Source: Leptolyngbya cf. ectocarpi LEGE 11479
GTDB lineage: Bacteria; Cyanobacteriota; Cyanobacteriia; Phormidesmidales; Phormidesmidaceae
Assembly: GCF_015207065.1 (NCBI RefSeq)
Contig: NZ_JADEXP010000020.1
Coordinates: 1-36,262, forward strand
DNA length: 36,262 nt
Reading direction: 5' to 3'
Shown here: one piece after another, positions 34,669 to 36,262 of the stretch
Layout: each line of letters opens with the position of its first letter
Numbering within the stretch: position 1 is the stretch's first letter
The notes under the pieces: model-generated
What the model was told of the DNA's origin: nothing
Databases searched by the model: none
Seen by the model: only the letters and a program-made list of their open reading frames with translations
Translations under genes and position numbers: made by a program

Positions 34669-36207
34669 CTAGGCTAGCTGGGCTCTGGCCCGGTCAACAT
34701 ATTTGGCAAATACGTCCCAGCCATGATAACCGCCGTTCACTAGCTTGCGCACACGTCGCCAGTCCTCTGCACGCGCCGCCTCGTCCACTCCTCGTTCTTT
34801 AAAGTAGCAAGCAAGAACCTGAGCCGATATTTCAGGATCCATAGCGAGATCTGGATTCTCCTCCAGGTCTACTCCTAGCTTTTGGCCATAGGTTTTGTAG
34901 TTGGCTCTACCCGTCAGCTGAATATAGCCACGGCCATGGTACTTGACACCATCTCCAGGGTTAACATTACCGAGGTCTGCTCGTTCTTCGTAACGTTTCC
35001 AATAGCTTTCACCACCCCATTCATGGACTGGTTTAAAGCCGCCAGTTTCAATGCGAATTGTGGCCAATAGACCGATCAGCACTGATGTGTCTGAAATGTC
35101 ATATTTTTTCATGGCTGCCAAGATACCTGGCAGATAGACTTTGCAGTCCTCCAAAGAACACTCTAAGATCTGGGATACTTCACTGGGGGTAACTAGCTGG
35201 TTGGCAGCCGCTGTGGTGACAGGTGTTCCATTGGATTGAGGGCTAGTAACACTATTTTGCTCAGTCAAAATAGTCTTTAGCGCTTTAAAGTTGACTGTTT
35301 CCTCCCACTCAAGGGCATGCTGTCCCAACGGCGGTAGATTACTACTAGATTTAAGGGTTTTGTTGGATGCTGAGCGAGCAGTGCGTCGGCCAGCTGTCTC
35401 TTTTGAAGGGGAGGTCATCAAAGACTGTATTTCGGCGATGGGCTCAGCCGGAGGAGAGTCGCCTACCTCAAAATTGTCCCCTCGAGACGATGGGGGCATC
35501 TCTATATCTAGTAATGACCCTGAATACCCCCCGCCGTCTCCCATACTTGACGTCTGGCTCACCTGCTGTTCAGCCAGACGAACTCTCTCTAGCTCCAAAC
35601 GTTGGGTCCGCTCTTCTAGCTCCTGATTGAGACGCATTAATGCTTTTTCTGCATTGTTCGTTGCCTCATCAGCATCGTCCTGATCATCGTCTTGTTTCTC
35701 ATCCAAGCGAGCAATAAACCCTTCTACATCTTTCTGGATAAATTGTTCTACCCGCTGAGCAAAGGATTTATAAGCCTCTTCGTGAACGTGGAAACGTTTG
35801 TAGGGACCAGCCAGTTGCATAAACTGCCAGCCTTCGATTTTCATGCTCTCAGCAGTACTACGATAGTTGCGATACTTGTCGCCATGGCCAAAAAACTCTT
35901 CTACAGCTGCAGAGATCGCCACTGCCTGACTCACACCCAACGCTATCCAAGCAACGGTTTGATCGAGTCGCCCGTTGTTACTTTTGAAGCCAACCATGGC
36001 TGGCACTAGTACACCGCCAATAATGGTCACCATGCGAAGTCTGAAATGGTGGTTACGTTCCTTGGTGGCCCGTCCTTCCAACCACATCACTTGGTCTAAC
36101 CAACGATTTTTAAGAAATTCTTTATGTAAATCTGTAACCTCAAGCTTGTCGATTAAATTTCCTAAGGTCTCTTTGAGATACTGGCTGTAGTCATTCTTTT
36201 TGGCCAT
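34669..36207 (-). CDS. SLATT-like two-TM protein fused to a GH19 endolysin-like domain
   Basis: 512 residues. The N-terminal part (about 1-165) has a helical lead, two TM helices (about 58-74, VTIIGGVLVPAMVG, and 84-106, TVAWIALGVSQAVAISAAVEEFF) and the KYRNYRSTAESMKIEGWQF block; this is the layout of SLATT/DUF4231 effectors. An acidic, helical segment (about 170-215, likely coiled coil) and a Ser/Pro-rich linker (about 216-335) lead to a C-terminal domain (about 338-512) resembling GH19 chitinases and Gram-negative phage endolysins: RIETGGF with candidate catalytic Glu387, YEERADLGN, NPGDGVKYHGRGYIQLTGR and NYKTYGQKLGV. No signal peptide is seen, so the enzyme domain should sit in the cytoplasm unless the TM part lets it through. 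The start ATG has only a weak ribosome-binding site. Confidence 0.8.
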   Translation of the reverse strand: MAKKNDYSQYLKETLGNLIDKLEVTDLHKEFLKNRWLDQVMWLEGRATKERNHHFRLRMVTIIGGVLVPAMVGFKSNNGRLDQTVAWIALGVSQAVAISAAVEEFFGHGDKYRNYRSTAESMKIEGWQFMQLAGPYKRFHVHEEAYKSFAQRVEQFIQKDVEGFIARLDEKQDDDQDDADEATNNAEKALMRLNQELEERTQRLELERVRLAEQQVSQTSSMGDGGGYSGSLLDIEMPPSSRGDNFEVGDSPPAEPIAEIQSLMTSPSKETAGRRTARSASNKTLKSSSNLPPLGQHALEWEETVNFKALKTILTEQNSVTSPQSNGTPVTTAAANQLVTPSEVSQILECSLEDCKVYLPGILAAMKKYDISDTSVLIGLLATIRIETGGFKPVHEWGGESYWKRYEERADLGNVNPGDGVKYHGRGYIQLTGRANYKTYGQKLGVDLEENPDLAMDPEISAQVLACYFKERGVDEAARAEDWRRVRKLVNGGYHGWDVFAKYVDRARAQLA

Positions 36208-36262
36208 TTTAATTGTCTTTAGTTTTAGATGCTGTACAGGAGCAAATTCATCATAATGATTC

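Overview
The window reads as chromosomal DNA of a cyanobacterium. The evidence is many HIP1 palindromes (GCGATCGC, for example at 967-974, 15049-15056, 30691-30698 and 30726-30733), a stand-alone trpB, an rbp-rpsU pair, CHAT, CHASE2, DUF1822 and DUF928 proteins, and very large hybrid histidine kinases. A filamentous Leptolyngbya-like lineage would fit, but I cannot fix the genus. I see no rRNA, tRNA, CRISPR array, insertion sequence or integrase.

Layout. (1) 1-1185: a core-only DAHP synthase gene (aroF) behind a leader that holds two consecutive attenuator units. Each unit has a short ORF packed with Phe, Tyr and Trp codons, an antiterminator whose 5' arm covers the end of that ORF, and an overlapping intrinsic terminator. 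(2) 1638-9968: a signalling cluster of two paralogous membrane hybrid kinases (sensor-PAS-HisKA-HATPase-REC-REC) and a REC-REC-pseudokinase protein. (3) 9972-17899: a secreted TPR-CHAT protein on the minus strand, then a coupled plus-strand operon encoding a sigma-like factor, DUF1822, CHAT-CHASE2 and DUF928. (4) 18091-18690: a PAS-LuxR regulator. (5) 18824-22862, minus strand: a CDP-deoxysugar cassette (rfbF, rfbG, rfbC-like, SAF-domain oxidoreductase). (6) 23062-26011: an RNase D-like exonuclease and trpB on the minus strand, divergent from aroE. (7) 26188-29186: a membrane acyltransferase, an FbpC/FutC-like ABC ATPase and a repetitive lipoprotein. (8) 29495-33437: carB, then rbp-rpsU on the minus strand. 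(9) 33701-36207, minus strand: a SLOG-family (TRPM-type) protein and, upstream of it, a SLATT-type two-TM protein fused to a GH19 endolysin-like domain.

Two items stand out. The tandem aromatic attenuators upstream of aroF can be read directly from the sequence: each unit has the aromatic-rich peptide, mutually exclusive hairpins and a U-tract. The enzyme behind them lacks the usual N-terminal allosteric domain, so control may have moved from protein to RNA. The SLOG/SLATT-GH19 pair looks like an undescribed nucleotide-sensing conflict module in which a two-TM effector is joined to a peptidoglycan hydrolase, resembling a holin-endolysin fusion.

The sigma/DUF1822/CHAT-CHASE2/DUF928 operon is a recurrent cyanobacterial arrangement of unknown function, here beside a second, secreted CHAT protein. 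All functional statements rest on motif reading by eye. No database or folding program was run.
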